Below, one piece after another: positions 35,533 through 43,820 of a stretch of DNA of 64,000 nt (its first letter is position 1; each line of letters opens with the position of its first letter). A program made the position numbers and the translations under genes. This stretch comes from Primorskyibacter flagellatus. GTDB lineage: Bacteria > Pseudomonadota > Alphaproteobacteria > Rhodobacterales > Rhodobacteraceae. Under the pieces are notes generated by a model. It made no database searches and was not told the origin of the DNA. It saw only the letters and a list, made by a program, of their open reading frames with translations. The stretch covers positions 171,795 through 235,794 of the forward strand of contig NZ_BMFJ01000003.1 in the NCBI RefSeq assembly GCF_014638275.1, written 5' to 3'.

Positions 35533-37566
35533 TCAGAGATCCTGCGCCAGGCGCACGCCCTCATCAATGGCGCGCAGCGCATCCAGTTCGGCGGCCTCCT
35601 TTGCCCCGCCGATCATCGTAACCAGGACGCCGCGCGCTACAACCTCTTTGGCCAGGGCCCGTTCCGGTTCCTGACCGGTGCACAGCACAATTGTATCGGC
35701 TGCGATGACCGTCGGGTTTCCGTCCGCGACGATGTGCAGCCCCGCATCGTCGATATGTTCATAGGTCACCCCGCCCATTGCCTCGACCCCATGTTTGCGC
35801 AGCGCGTTGCGCAGGATCCACCCTGTCGAAACACCAAGCCCCGCGCCCGGTTTAGCGGTCTTGCGCTGCAGCATGACGACCTTGCGGCGCGACGGCTTCG
35901 GTGCCAGAGGGTCACCCGCCAGGGCACCCGAGGAGACAAATTCGGGGTCCACTCCCCAGGTTTCGCAAAAGACGTCGGAATTCGCGGTCTCGGCGGGTTT
36001 GGTCACTAGGAACTCGGCCACATCATGACCGATGCCCCCCGCCCCCATCACCACGACACGGTCGCCCGCCTCGCGGTCACCGGACAGAATTTCGGCGTAG
36101 GTCGCGACGCTGGGATGGTCGATACCCGGCAGGTCGGGAATGCGCGGCGTGACCCCGGTGGCGATGACCACATGGTCAAATCCCTCAAGATCGCTCGCCT
36201 CTGCCCGCTGTCCCAGACGCTGCGTGACCCCGTGTTTCTGCATCTGACCGGCATAATACCGCAGGGTTTCGTCGAATTCGTCCTTGCCTGGTGCGGCGCG
36301 GGCCAGATTCAGCTGACCGCCCAATTTGTCCTGCGCTTCGAACAGGGTGACATCGTGGCCCAGCCGTGCCGCCTCGGCGGCTGTGGCCATGCCCGCGGCA
36401 CCACCGCCAACGACGGCCACTTTCTTTGGCGTGTCGGTTGGCGTATCCCGGAATTCCGTTTCACGCCCGGCCCTTGGATTGACCAGACATCCGACCGGCC
36501 GGTCCGAAAAAATGAAATCCAGGCAGGCCTGGTTGCAGGCAATGCAGGTGTTGATCTCGTCTGCGCGGCCCTCGCGCGTCTTTTTCACGAAATGCGGATC
36601 GGCCAGAAACGGGCGCGCCATCGAGATCATGTCCGCATCGCCAGAGGCAAGTATGTCTTCTGCAAGCTGGGGTGTGTTGATCCGGTTCGAGGCGACTACC
36701 GGGATCGACACCGCCGCTTTGACGTTGGCTGCCGCCTTGCGCCAGGCACCGCGCGGCACCGGGTAGGCGATCGTCGGCACGCGGGCCTCATGCCAGCCGA
36801 TGCCGGTGTTCAGGATATCCGCACCCGCAGCCTCGATCTTGCGGGCCAGTGCGGCAATTTCATCGGCGGGCGCGCCGCCCTCGACCAGATCGGCCGCCGA
36901 AATCCGGTAGATGACCAGAAAGTCGGGGCCGCAACGTTCGCGCACCGCGCGCACGATCTCGACCGGGAATCGGTGGCGGTTCGCGGCGCTGCCGCCCCAG
37001 TCGTCTTGGCGCTTGTTGGTGTGGGTGACGGTGAATTCGTTGATCAGGTATCCCTCGGACCCCATGATCTCGACGCCATCAAAGCCTGCGGCCAGCGCAT
37101 TGGCGGCCGCTACGGCAAAATCCTCGATGGTACGGAGAATGTCGGCTTCGGTCATTTCACGCGGGATGAAACGGTTGATCGGGGCGCGGATCGGCGACGG
37201 GGCCACACACCTTTCGATCTTGGCATAGCGCCCGGCGTGGAGGAGTTGCGCGCAGATCAGGCTGCCTTCGGCCTGCACCGCCTCGCAGATCGGGCGCAGG
37301 TCAAGCGCTTCTTCCGGGTCATCGATTCTCGGACCTTCTGGATCGAATATGCCCTCGGCATTGGGCGAAAACCCGCCGGTGACCAGAATCGCCGCCTCCC
37401 CCCGCGCACGCTCGGCGTAAAACGCGATCTGTTTGGCTATGCCGTCAGGCTCGGTTTCCAACCGCGTGTGCATCGACCCCATGATGACACGATTTCGCAA
37501 TGTATGCTGGCCTGCGCGGATGGGCGAGAGCATGGTTTCAAAGCTTCCATCTGGTCTATTTTTCAC
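35533..37566 (-). CDS. 2,4-dienoyl-CoA reductase-like iron-sulphur flavoprotein (FadH type)
   Basis: 677 residues from GTG 37566, which has GAGGAGGAGAAC seven nt upstream; the ATG at 37611 lies inside the operator. An old-yellow-enzyme barrel (about 10-350) binds FMN. CIACNQACLDFIFSDRPVGC supplies a C-x2-C-x3-C-x11-C 4Fe-4S cluster. FAD and NAD(P) folds follow (VAVVGGGAAGMATAAEAARLG (part), VVVMGAGGIGHDVAEF). Length and order match E. coli FadH, which reduces 2,4-dienoyl-CoA. Relatives act on enoates and cyclic enones, so ring double-bond reduction is possible. Confidence 0.88.
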   Translation of the reverse strand: MKNRPDGSFETMLSPIRAGQHTLRNRVIMGSMHTRLETEPDGIAKQIAFYAERARGEAAILVTGGFSPNAEGIFDPEGPRIDDPEEALDLRPICEAVQAEGSLICAQLLHAGRYAKIERCVAPSPIRAPINRFIPREMTEADILRTIEDFAVAAANALAAGFDGVEIMGSEGYLINEFTVTHTNKRQDDWGGSAANRHRFPVEIVRAVRERCGPDFLVIYRISAADLVEGGAPADEIAALARKIEAAGADILNTGIGWHEARVPTIAYPVPRGAWRKAAANVKAAVSIPVVASNRINTPQLAEDILASGDADMISMARPFLADPHFVKKTREGRADEINTCIACNQACLDFIFSDRPVGCLVNPRAGRETEFRDTPTDTPKKVAVVGGGAAGMATAAEAARLGHDVTLFEAQDKLGGQLNLARAAPGKDEFDETLRYYAGQMQKHGVTQRLGQRAEASDLEGFDHVVIATGVTPRIPDLPGIDHPSVATYAEILSGDREAGDRVVVMGAGGIGHDVAEFLVTKPAETANSDVFCETWGVDPEFVSSGALAGDPLAPKPSRRKVVMLQRKTAKPGAGLGVSTGWILRNALRKHGVEAMGGVTYEHIDDAGLHIVADGNPTVIAADTIVLCTGQEPERALAKEVVARGVLVTMIGGAKEAAELDALRAIDEGVRLAQDL

Positions 37567-37603
37567 TTTGGTTCTCCTCCTCAAAACTGCACTTGATCTA
37601 CAT

Positions 37604-37619
37604 TCTAACATTTGTTAGA
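37604..37619. promoter_or_regulatory. CTAAC-N4-GTTAG operator (FadH-like/AliB-like divergent promoter)
   Basis: TCTAACATTTGTTAGA is a perfect 6-bp inverted repeat with a 4-nt spacer and the best match to the shared consensus. It sits 37 nt before the flavoprotein GTG (minus) and 40 nt before the AliB-like ATG (plus), able to control both the two-gene minus operon and the eleven-gene plus operon. Confidence 0.78.
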
Positions 37620-37659
37620 TTTTTGGAAAGAAGATTTTCGCTCATGGGGAGGAGCACCG

Positions 37660-38841
37660 ATGCAATTCCAGCCTACAGACGATCAGAAGGCGTTTCGCGA
37701 GACCGCAAAGCGCTTCGCAACTGAAAGGCTTGCGCCCACATATCAAGAACGCGCCAGCGGCCATACATTCGACCGTGCGCTGATCAAGGAGATGGGCGCA
37801 CTGGGGCTGATCGGGGCCGATCTGCCCGAGGAATTCGGGGGTCTCGGCGAAAGCTCTGTCACGTCAGGGCTGATCGTCGAAGAGATCGCCTATGCCGATT
37901 TCAACGCAAGTTACGTGCAGCTTCTGGGCTCTCTCATGGGCGGAATGGTTGCCAAACATGCCTCCAAGGACATCGCGTCGGAATGGGTGCCCAAGGTTGT
38001 TTCGGGTGATGCGGTCATTGGCCTGGGCCTGACAGAGCCGCGCGGCGGTTCGGATGCGGCGAACCTGATTCTGAGGGCCGAGAAATCCGGCAACGGCTGG
38101 CGGCTGAACGGTGAAAAGACATCCATGAGTTTTGCCAGTCAGGCGGATGCGGCGGTCGTCTTTGCCCGTACCGGCGATCCTGATGGCGGCTCACGCGGGG
38201 TCAGCGCCTTTTTCGTCGATCTGAACCAGGAAGGCATCAAGCGCACCCATTTTGACGACATCGGCACCAAGCCTGTCGGGCGCGGCTCGGTTTTCTTTGA
38301 CGATGTTTTCGTGCCGGCTGAAAACATGATGGCGGAACAGGACCATGCCTTTGGCACGATCATGGCGGGCTTCGACTATTCCCGCGCACTGATCGGGCTG
38401 GAGTGCCTGGGGGCCGCGCAAGCGTCGGTGGATGAAACCTGGGCCTACGTTCAGGAGCGCGAGGCATTCGGAGCCCCGATCGTGCAGTATCAGGGTGTCA
38501 GCTTTCCCTTGGCCGAGGCCGAGACCCAACTGACCATGATGCGCCAGCTTTGCTATTACACGCTGGACCTGCGCGACCGTGGCCTGCCCCACACCTCTCA
38601 GGCCGCCATGTGCAAATGGTACCTGCCCAAAACCGCCTGCGAGATCCTGCACCAGTGCCTGATCCTGCACGGACATTACGGCTACACCACCGACCTGCCC
38701 CACCACCAGCGCTACAACGATGTGCTCGGCTTGCAGATCGGTGACGGCACCGCGCAGATCCAGAAGCTGGTGATCGCCCGCGAGAAGGTCGGTCGCATGG
38801 CGCTGCAGTATGACAAGAAGGCGAAGGGAGCCTCGAAATGA
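37660..38841 (+). CDS. aliB: Cyclohexanecarboxyl-CoA dehydrogenase-like (AliB type)
   Basis: 393 residues, ATG 37660 with GGGGAGGAG upstream. Features I recall from AliB-type enzymes: DLPEEFGGLGESSVTSGLIV, SYVQLLGSLMGGM, TEPRGGSDAANL, CLILHGHYGYTTDLPH. The usual catalytic Glu is Asp here (IGDGTAQIQ, Asp362), and the isovaleryl-type position is also not Glu (FDYSRALIG). The same Asp swap appears in the dehydrogenase at 61709. The family oxidises cyclohexane-1-carboxyl-CoA to the 1-ene. Identification rests on memory of the family, not an alignment. Confidence 0.82.
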   Translation: MQFQPTDDQKAFRETAKRFATERLAPTYQERASGHTFDRALIKEMGALGLIGADLPEEFGGLGESSVTSGLIVEEIAYADFNASYVQLLGSLMGGMVAKHASKDIASEWVPKVVSGDAVIGLGLTEPRGGSDAANLILRAEKSGNGWRLNGEKTSMSFASQADAAVVFARTGDPDGGSRGVSAFFVDLNQEGIKRTHFDDIGTKPVGRGSVFFDDVFVPAENMMAEQDHAFGTIMAGFDYSRALIGLECLGAAQASVDETWAYVQEREAFGAPIVQYQGVSFPLAEAETQLTMMRQLCYYTLDLRDRGLPHTSQAAMCKWYLPKTACEILHQCLILHGHYGYTTDLPHHQRYNDVLGLQIGDGTAQIQKLVIAREKVGRMALQYDKKAKGASK

Positions 38842-39617
38842 GCGACCCCATCCTCGTCACTTCCGAGGGCAACACCGGCATCATCGAACTGGCCCGCCCC
38901 GAGAAATTCAATTGCCTGTCACTTGAGGTGCATGAGCGTATTTCTGTCGCGCGTGCGGAATTCGAGGCGAACCCCGCTATTCGGGCGATCCTCATCCGGG
39001 CGCAGGGCAAGCACTTTTGCACCGGTGCCGATCTGGTGGAAGTGAAAGGTAAGTTGAACGATCCCGCCGCGCTGGACCATTTCATCGCCTTTGGCATGAA
39101 AAACCTGCGTGCGCTCGAAACCTCCTCCCTCCCTGTCGTAGTCGCAGTGCAGGGGTTGTGTCTGGCCGGCGGGATCGAACTGATGCTGGCCTGCGACGTG
39201 TGCTTTGCGGCCGAAAGCGCCCAGTTTGGCGATCAGCATGCGCAATTCGGGCTGATTCCCGGTTGGGGTGGCTCGCAGCGGCTGACGCGGTTGATGGGGC
39301 AGCGCCGGGCGCTCGATCTGATGTTCTCGGCCCGCTGGCTCAAGTCGGACGAGGCCAAAGAGGCCGGCCTGGTCAACTACATCGTGCCGGATGCGGATCT
39401 GCACAAGATCTCGCTGGAATACTGCCAGAAGATCGCCACCCGCTCGCGTCCCGGCATCGCCGAGATGAAGCGGTTGGCGCGCGAAGGTGCGGACCTTGGT
39501 ATCGACCAGCAGATGCGGCTTGAGCGCGATGCCGCGGTGCGTGCACTGCCCAGCGATGACGTGGCCGAGGGCCTCGACGCATTCGAGAACCGGCGCGCCC
39601 CCGAATTCAAGGCCTGA
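38838..39617 (+). CDS. Crotonase-family protein, hydratase Glu absent
   Basis: 259 residues. Oxyanion segments KHFCTGADLVEV and GLCLAGGIEL are intact. In FGDQHAQFGLIPGWGGSQRL a His/Ala pair stands where crotonase has its first catalytic Glu; the second position is Asp (RRALDLMFSA). A simple hydratase is therefore not assured; ring hydrolase, isomerase or decarboxylase chemistry is possible. Next to an AliB-like enzyme, a BadK-like hydratase or BadI-like ring hydrolase would make sense (inference). ATG overlaps the AliB-like stop (ATGA). Confidence 0.85.
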   Translation: MSDPILVTSEGNTGIIELARPEKFNCLSLEVHERISVARAEFEANPAIRAILIRAQGKHFCTGADLVEVKGKLNDPAALDHFIAFGMKNLRALETSSLPVVVAVQGLCLAGGIELMLACDVCFAAESAQFGDQHAQFGLIPGWGGSQRLTRLMGQRRALDLMFSARWLKSDEAKEAGLVNYIVPDADLHKISLEYCQKIATRSRPGIAEMKRLAREGADLGIDQQMRLERDAAVRALPSDDVAEGLDAFENRRAPEFKA

Positions 39618-39626
39618 GGACGAAAC

Positions 39627-40787
39627 ATGGATTTCATTTTGAACGACGAACAACGCCAGATTTACGAGTATGGCGGCCAGCTGGCGCAGAAATACGACAA
39701 TGCGTATTGGCTGGACCACGCGCGCAGGCATGAGTTCCCGCACGAGATGTTCAAGCAGATTGCCGATGACGGTTTCCTGGGCATCATGGTGCCCGAGGAA
39801 TTCGGCGGCGCGGGCCTTGGTATGACTGAAATGGCCCTGTTCATGGAGGGCACCGCCAATCACGGCATTCCGCTTTTGATGATGGTGGTCGGGCCGACCA
39901 TGTCGCTGGCCCATATCGCCAGCCACGGGAGCGAGTTCCACAAGAAAGAACTGCTGCCGGCCGCCTGCCGCGGTGATATCCAGTTCTGTTTCGCGATCAC
40001 CGAACCGGGGGCCGGGTCGAACACGATGAAGGCCACTACGCTGGCCAAGCGTCGAGGCAACCGGTTCAGCCTGTCGGGCGAAAAGACCTTCATCACCGGG
40101 GCCGAAGTGGCCGACTACTGCCTCGTGGTGGCGCGGACCAAACCGCATACCGAGGTCAGCCGCAAGACCGACGGCTTTACCCTGTTCGCCGTGGATCTGA
40201 AGAAAAAAGGCGTCCACAAGCAGCGGGTGAAGATCTCGATCCCCCTGCCCGAGGAGCAGTGGACACTGTTCTTCGACGATGTGGATCTCGGCCCCGAGGA
40301 TGTGGTCGGCGAGGTGGACGAAGGGTTCTCGATCCTGTTCGACAGCCTCAACCCCGAGCGTATTATCCTGGCCGCCTTGTGCTGCGGCATCGGCCGGTTC
40401 GCCCTGAACAAGGGCGTGGCCTATGCCTCCGAGCGCAATGTGTTCGGCCAACCCATCGGTGCGCACCAGGGCGTGCAGCATCCGATGGCCAAGGCGCATA
40501 CGGCAGTCGAAATGGCCAGTCTGATGACCCGGCGCGCGGCATGGGAGTTCGACAACAAGCTGCCTGCCGGTGCGTCGTCGAACATGGCGAAATATGCCGC
40601 CGCCGAAGCCGGGATCGAAGCGGTCGACGCGGCGCTTCAGGCGCATGGTGGATCGGGCTTTACCGAAGATACGGGACTTTACGAAATGTACCCGCTGGTC
40701 CGCCTGCTGCGCACAGCGCCGGTGAACCGCGAACTGTGCCTGAGCTTTATCGGCGAAAAGGTCATGGGCCTGCCACGATCCTATTGA
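39627..40787 (+). CDS. Acyl-CoA dehydrogenase, subfamily ending LGLPRSY
   Basis: 386 residues. TEPGAGSNTMKATT at the FAD site. Catalytic Glu appears in SLNPERIILAA, the isovaleryl-type position; the MCAD position reads TAPVNRE. The end SFIGEKVMGLPRSY is shared in style with the dehydrogenases at 48516 and 62960, defining a subfamily present three times here. It lacks a close characterised relative I can name. It lies 9 nt after the crotonase and shares the large operon. Confidence 0.9.
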   Translation: MDFILNDEQRQIYEYGGQLAQKYDNAYWLDHARRHEFPHEMFKQIADDGFLGIMVPEEFGGAGLGMTEMALFMEGTANHGIPLLMMVVGPTMSLAHIASHGSEFHKKELLPAACRGDIQFCFAITEPGAGSNTMKATTLAKRRGNRFSLSGEKTFITGAEVADYCLVVARTKPHTEVSRKTDGFTLFAVDLKKKGVHKQRVKISIPLPEEQWTLFFDDVDLGPEDVVGEVDEGFSILFDSLNPERIILAALCCGIGRFALNKGVAYASERNVFGQPIGAHQGVQHPMAKAHTAVEMASLMTRRAAWEFDNKLPAGASSNMAKYAAAEAGIEAVDAALQAHGGSGFTEDTGLYEMYPLVRLLRTAPVNRELCLSFIGEKVMGLPRSY

Positions 40788-40814
40788 TCGCCACGGCTAG
40801 GAACGGAGAACGAC

Positions 40815-42206
40815 ATGCAATTTGGAATGCGCTTCCGGCGGGAAGATGCCGCCGACAAGGTAAATGATCGCTTCTGGCACGCGATCGAGGGCACGCCGCT
40901 CGACGAGGTGCGCCGTATTCAGGAAGAGCGACTGCGCGATCAGATGGCCTATCTCAAGGCAAACTCGACTTTCTATCAGGAGAAGTTCGCGAAAGCCGGT
41001 GTGGAATTCGACGATATCCGCACCATCGAAGACCTGCAGAAACTGCCCTATACCTACAAGACCGAGATCCGCGAAAGCCTGGCCGCCGATCCGCCGTTCG
41101 GCAAACACCGCGCCGCGCCCATGTACGAGATCATCCAAATGCAGGCATCGTCGGGCACGACCGGCAGCCCCTCATATGTGGCCCTGACCGAATCCGACGC
41201 CGAAATGTGGCACGAGATGACGGCACGCTGTTTCTTTGCCAATGGCGTGCGGCCGGGCGACATGGTGCTGCACGCGTTTTCGCTCGCCAAGGGCTTTGTC
41301 GGCGGCATCCCCGTGATGCAGGGATTGCAGTACATGGGCACGATCGATGTCCCGGTGGGCGCCGATGGCGGTGCGGAACGGCTGCTGCGCGCCTGCGCCG
41401 ACACCCGCCCGCGTTGCGTGGTCGGCGCCCCGAACTTTGTGCTGCACCTGGCCGAAAAGGCTCCCGAGGTACTTGGCTGCAAGGCCAGCGAACTGGGTAT
41501 CGAGCGCGTGATCGTCGGCGGCGAACCCGGCGGCGGAATTCCCGCAATTCGGGCAAAGATCGAAAAGGCCTGGGGTGCGAAATGCACCGAGATGCTGGGC
41601 GGCACCGATCTGGGCGTGACATACTGGGCCGAGTGCGACGCCCAGTCGGGTATGCACATGGTCAACATGGATTATGTCCTGACCGAGCTGCTCGACCCGG
41701 AGAGCGGCAGGATCATTCCCTGGAAAAAAGGCGCAGAAGGCGAGATGGTCTATACCGCGCTCGGCCGCCAGGCGAGCCCGCTCGTGCGGTTCCGGTCAGG
41801 CGATTATATCGAAGTGATCGATACCGAATGCTCCTGCGGCCGCACCGGACCGAAGATCCGCTGCACCGGCCGCACCGACGACATGCTGATCGTGCGCGGG
41901 GCCAATGTCTTCCCGTCGGCGATCAACAGCATCATTACCGAAATGGTGCCGGACACCAACGGCGTCATGCGCATCGTGGCCGATTTCGAGGGCCATACCA
42001 CGCAGGGCGCGCTGACAGTGATTGTCGAACGGGGCCCCGATCGCGATCCGGCCGATGACGTCACCCTCAAAAAGAAAATTGAGCAGCGGCTTCGCGACTC
42101 CTTGGTCTTCAAGGCCGACGTTCACCTGGTTGCGGCCGACACTTTCGAAAAACCTGGCGCCGCTAAGGTCGCCTTCGTTCTCAGGAAATATCCAGACCTG
42201 CCATGA
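40815..42206 (+). CDS. Phenylacetate-CoA ligase-like (PaaK family)
   Basis: 463 residues. Short adenylate-forming enzyme of the PaaK type: QMQASSGTTGSPSYVALTE with the ATP loop (residues about 110-128), GGEPGGGIPAIR, MLGGTDLGVTYWAE, and VRFRSGDYIEVIDTECSCGR. A Cys-containing loop (ECSCGRTG) is usual for the family. It activates an aromatic or cyclic carboxylic acid with ATP and CoA. In this operon it is a good candidate for the primary activating ligase of a ring acid (inference). Its stop overlaps the next ATG. Confidence 0.9.
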   Translation: MQFGMRFRREDAADKVNDRFWHAIEGTPLDEVRRIQEERLRDQMAYLKANSTFYQEKFAKAGVEFDDIRTIEDLQKLPYTYKTEIRESLAADPPFGKHRAAPMYEIIQMQASSGTTGSPSYVALTESDAEMWHEMTARCFFANGVRPGDMVLHAFSLAKGFVGGIPVMQGLQYMGTIDVPVGADGGAERLLRACADTRPRCVVGAPNFVLHLAEKAPEVLGCKASELGIERVIVGGEPGGGIPAIRAKIEKAWGAKCTEMLGGTDLGVTYWAECDAQSGMHMVNMDYVLTELLDPESGRIIPWKKGAEGEMVYTALGRQASPLVRFRSGDYIEVIDTECSCGRTGPKIRCTGRTDDMLIVRGANVFPSAINSIITEMVPDTNGVMRIVADFEGHTTQGALTVIVERGPDRDPADDVTLKKKIEQRLRDSLVFKADVHLVAADTFEKPGAAKVAFVLRKYPDLP

Positions 42207-43810
42207 CTAGAATGAAATCTCTTCTCGACAGCGGGTCGGACGACTTCCGCGCCAACGACGTGTCTTACCGCGAAAAGGTCGATGAACTACATGCCCTCCG
42301 GCTCTTACAGCGCGTCGGCGGCCCCGAAATGGCGCGCAAACGTCATGTGGACAAAGGCAAAATCCTGCCGCGCGAACGGATCGAACGGCTGATCGACCCG
42401 GGCACACCATTTCTGGAACTCGGCGAGTTGGCCGGACTGAATATGCACAAGGGAGTTCCACCCGGCGCCGGCATCATTACCGGTATTGGCGTGATCGAAG
42501 GCCGTCAGTGCATGATCATCGCCAATGATGCCACCGTAAAGGGCGGCACCTATTTCGGGATCACCTGCCGCAAACACGTCCGGGCACAGAAAATTGCCTG
42601 GAAAAACCGGCTGCCCGTCATCACCCTCGTGGACTCCGGCGGTGCCTTCCTGCCCGACCAGGCCAACCTTTTCCCCGACGAAGGCCAGTTCGGCTCCATC
42701 TTTCACCAACAGATCGGCATGTCTGGCGATGGTGTGCCGCAAATCGCCGTGGTCATGGGGCCCTGCACCGCGGGTGGTGCCTATATCCCCGCGCTCTGTG
42801 ACGAAGTGGTGATCGTGCGCGGTCAGGGCTTTATGTATCTGGGCGGACCGGAATTGACCTTTGCCGCAACCGGCGAAAAGGTCGAAGCCGAAGAACTGGG
42901 TGGCGGCAAGATGCATTCGTCCGTTTCCGGTGTGACCGACCATTTGGCCGAAGATGACGCCCACGCTCTGGCCATCACGCGCGAAATTGTCAGCCATCTT
43001 GGCGAAAAACCCCAACCCCGCAAGACGCCCGAAACGCCCCGTGCGCCCGCCTACCCGGTCGAAGAGATTTATGGGCTCATCAGCCGCGATCCCAAGGTGC
43101 CGACCGACAACCGCGAAATCGTGGCTCGGTTGGTCGATGAGAGCGATTTTCACGAATTCAAGCCGCTTTATGGCGACACGATCATGACCGGCTGGGGGCG
43201 CATCCACGGCCACGAGGTCGGGATCATCGCCAATACAGGCGTGCTTTTCGTCGAAGCCGCGCTGAAGGCGACGCATTTCATCAATCTCTGCGTCCAGCGT
43301 GATATTCCGCTGCTGTTCCTGGCCGATGTGAACGGCTTCATGGTGGGCCGCGAGGTCGAGCAGATGGGCATTGCCAAGGCTGGCGCCAAGATGATCACGG
43401 CCATGTCTTCGGCCCGGGTGCCGAAATTCACAATCATCACCGGTGGCTCTTACGGGGCCGGATACCTGGCGATGCTGGGCCGCCCGTTCCAGCCGGACGC
43501 AATGTTCGCCTGGCCGACGGGACGGTCGGCAATCATGGGGCCGGAACAGGCCGCCAGCGTGCTGGCTCAGGTCCGCGCGCAGATCAACGAACGCGAAGGC
43601 AAAAGCTGGACCCCCGAGGAGGAGGAAGCCTTCAAGGCACCGATCCGCAAGGAATACGAAGATTTTCAGGGAGCCTATAATTTTGCTTCCAACCTTTGGA
43701 TCGACAGCGTGATCGAGCCCTGTGAGACCCGTGACGTCATGGCGCTGATGCTGGATGTGACATCGCGCAGACCCAAGGTCGATACCAACTTCGGCGTGTT
43801 CAGGATGTGA
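42203..43810 (+). CDS. Acyl-CoA carboxylase beta subunit
   Basis: 535 residues; ATG 42203 overlaps the PaaK-like stop, and ATG 42212 is an alternative. Carboxyltransferase motifs: VPPGAGIITGIG, ANDATVKGGTYFG, CTAGGAYIPALCD; C-half NTGVLFVEAALKATHF, LADVNGFMVGREVE and SYGAGYLAMLGRPFQ. The last has YLAM where the other two copies have YGMCGRA/F, so the acyl pocket differs and the substrate probably does too. Its partner is the fused alpha subunit next door. Confidence 0.93.
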   Translation: MTRMKSLLDSGSDDFRANDVSYREKVDELHALRLLQRVGGPEMARKRHVDKGKILPRERIERLIDPGTPFLELGELAGLNMHKGVPPGAGIITGIGVIEGRQCMIIANDATVKGGTYFGITCRKHVRAQKIAWKNRLPVITLVDSGGAFLPDQANLFPDEGQFGSIFHQQIGMSGDGVPQIAVVMGPCTAGGAYIPALCDEVVIVRGQGFMYLGGPELTFAATGEKVEAEELGGGKMHSSVSGVTDHLAEDDAHALAITREIVSHLGEKPQPRKTPETPRAPAYPVEEIYGLISRDPKVPTDNREIVARLVDESDFHEFKPLYGDTIMTGWGRIHGHEVGIIANTGVLFVEAALKATHFINLCVQRDIPLLFLADVNGFMVGREVEQMGIAKAGAKMITAMSSARVPKFTIITGGSYGAGYLAMLGRPFQPDAMFAWPTGRSAIMGPEQAASVLAQVRAQINEREGKSWTPEEEEAFKAPIRKEYEDFQGAYNFASNLWIDSVIEPCETRDVMALMLDVTSRRPKVDTNFGVFRM

Positions 43811-43820
43811 GGAGCGAACC

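Noticed and set aside
40815..42206. Phenylacetate degradation as the purpose of the cluster
   Set aside because: PaaK- and PaaY-like proteins are present, but no PaaABCDE epoxidase, PaaZ or PaaF-H set was found.
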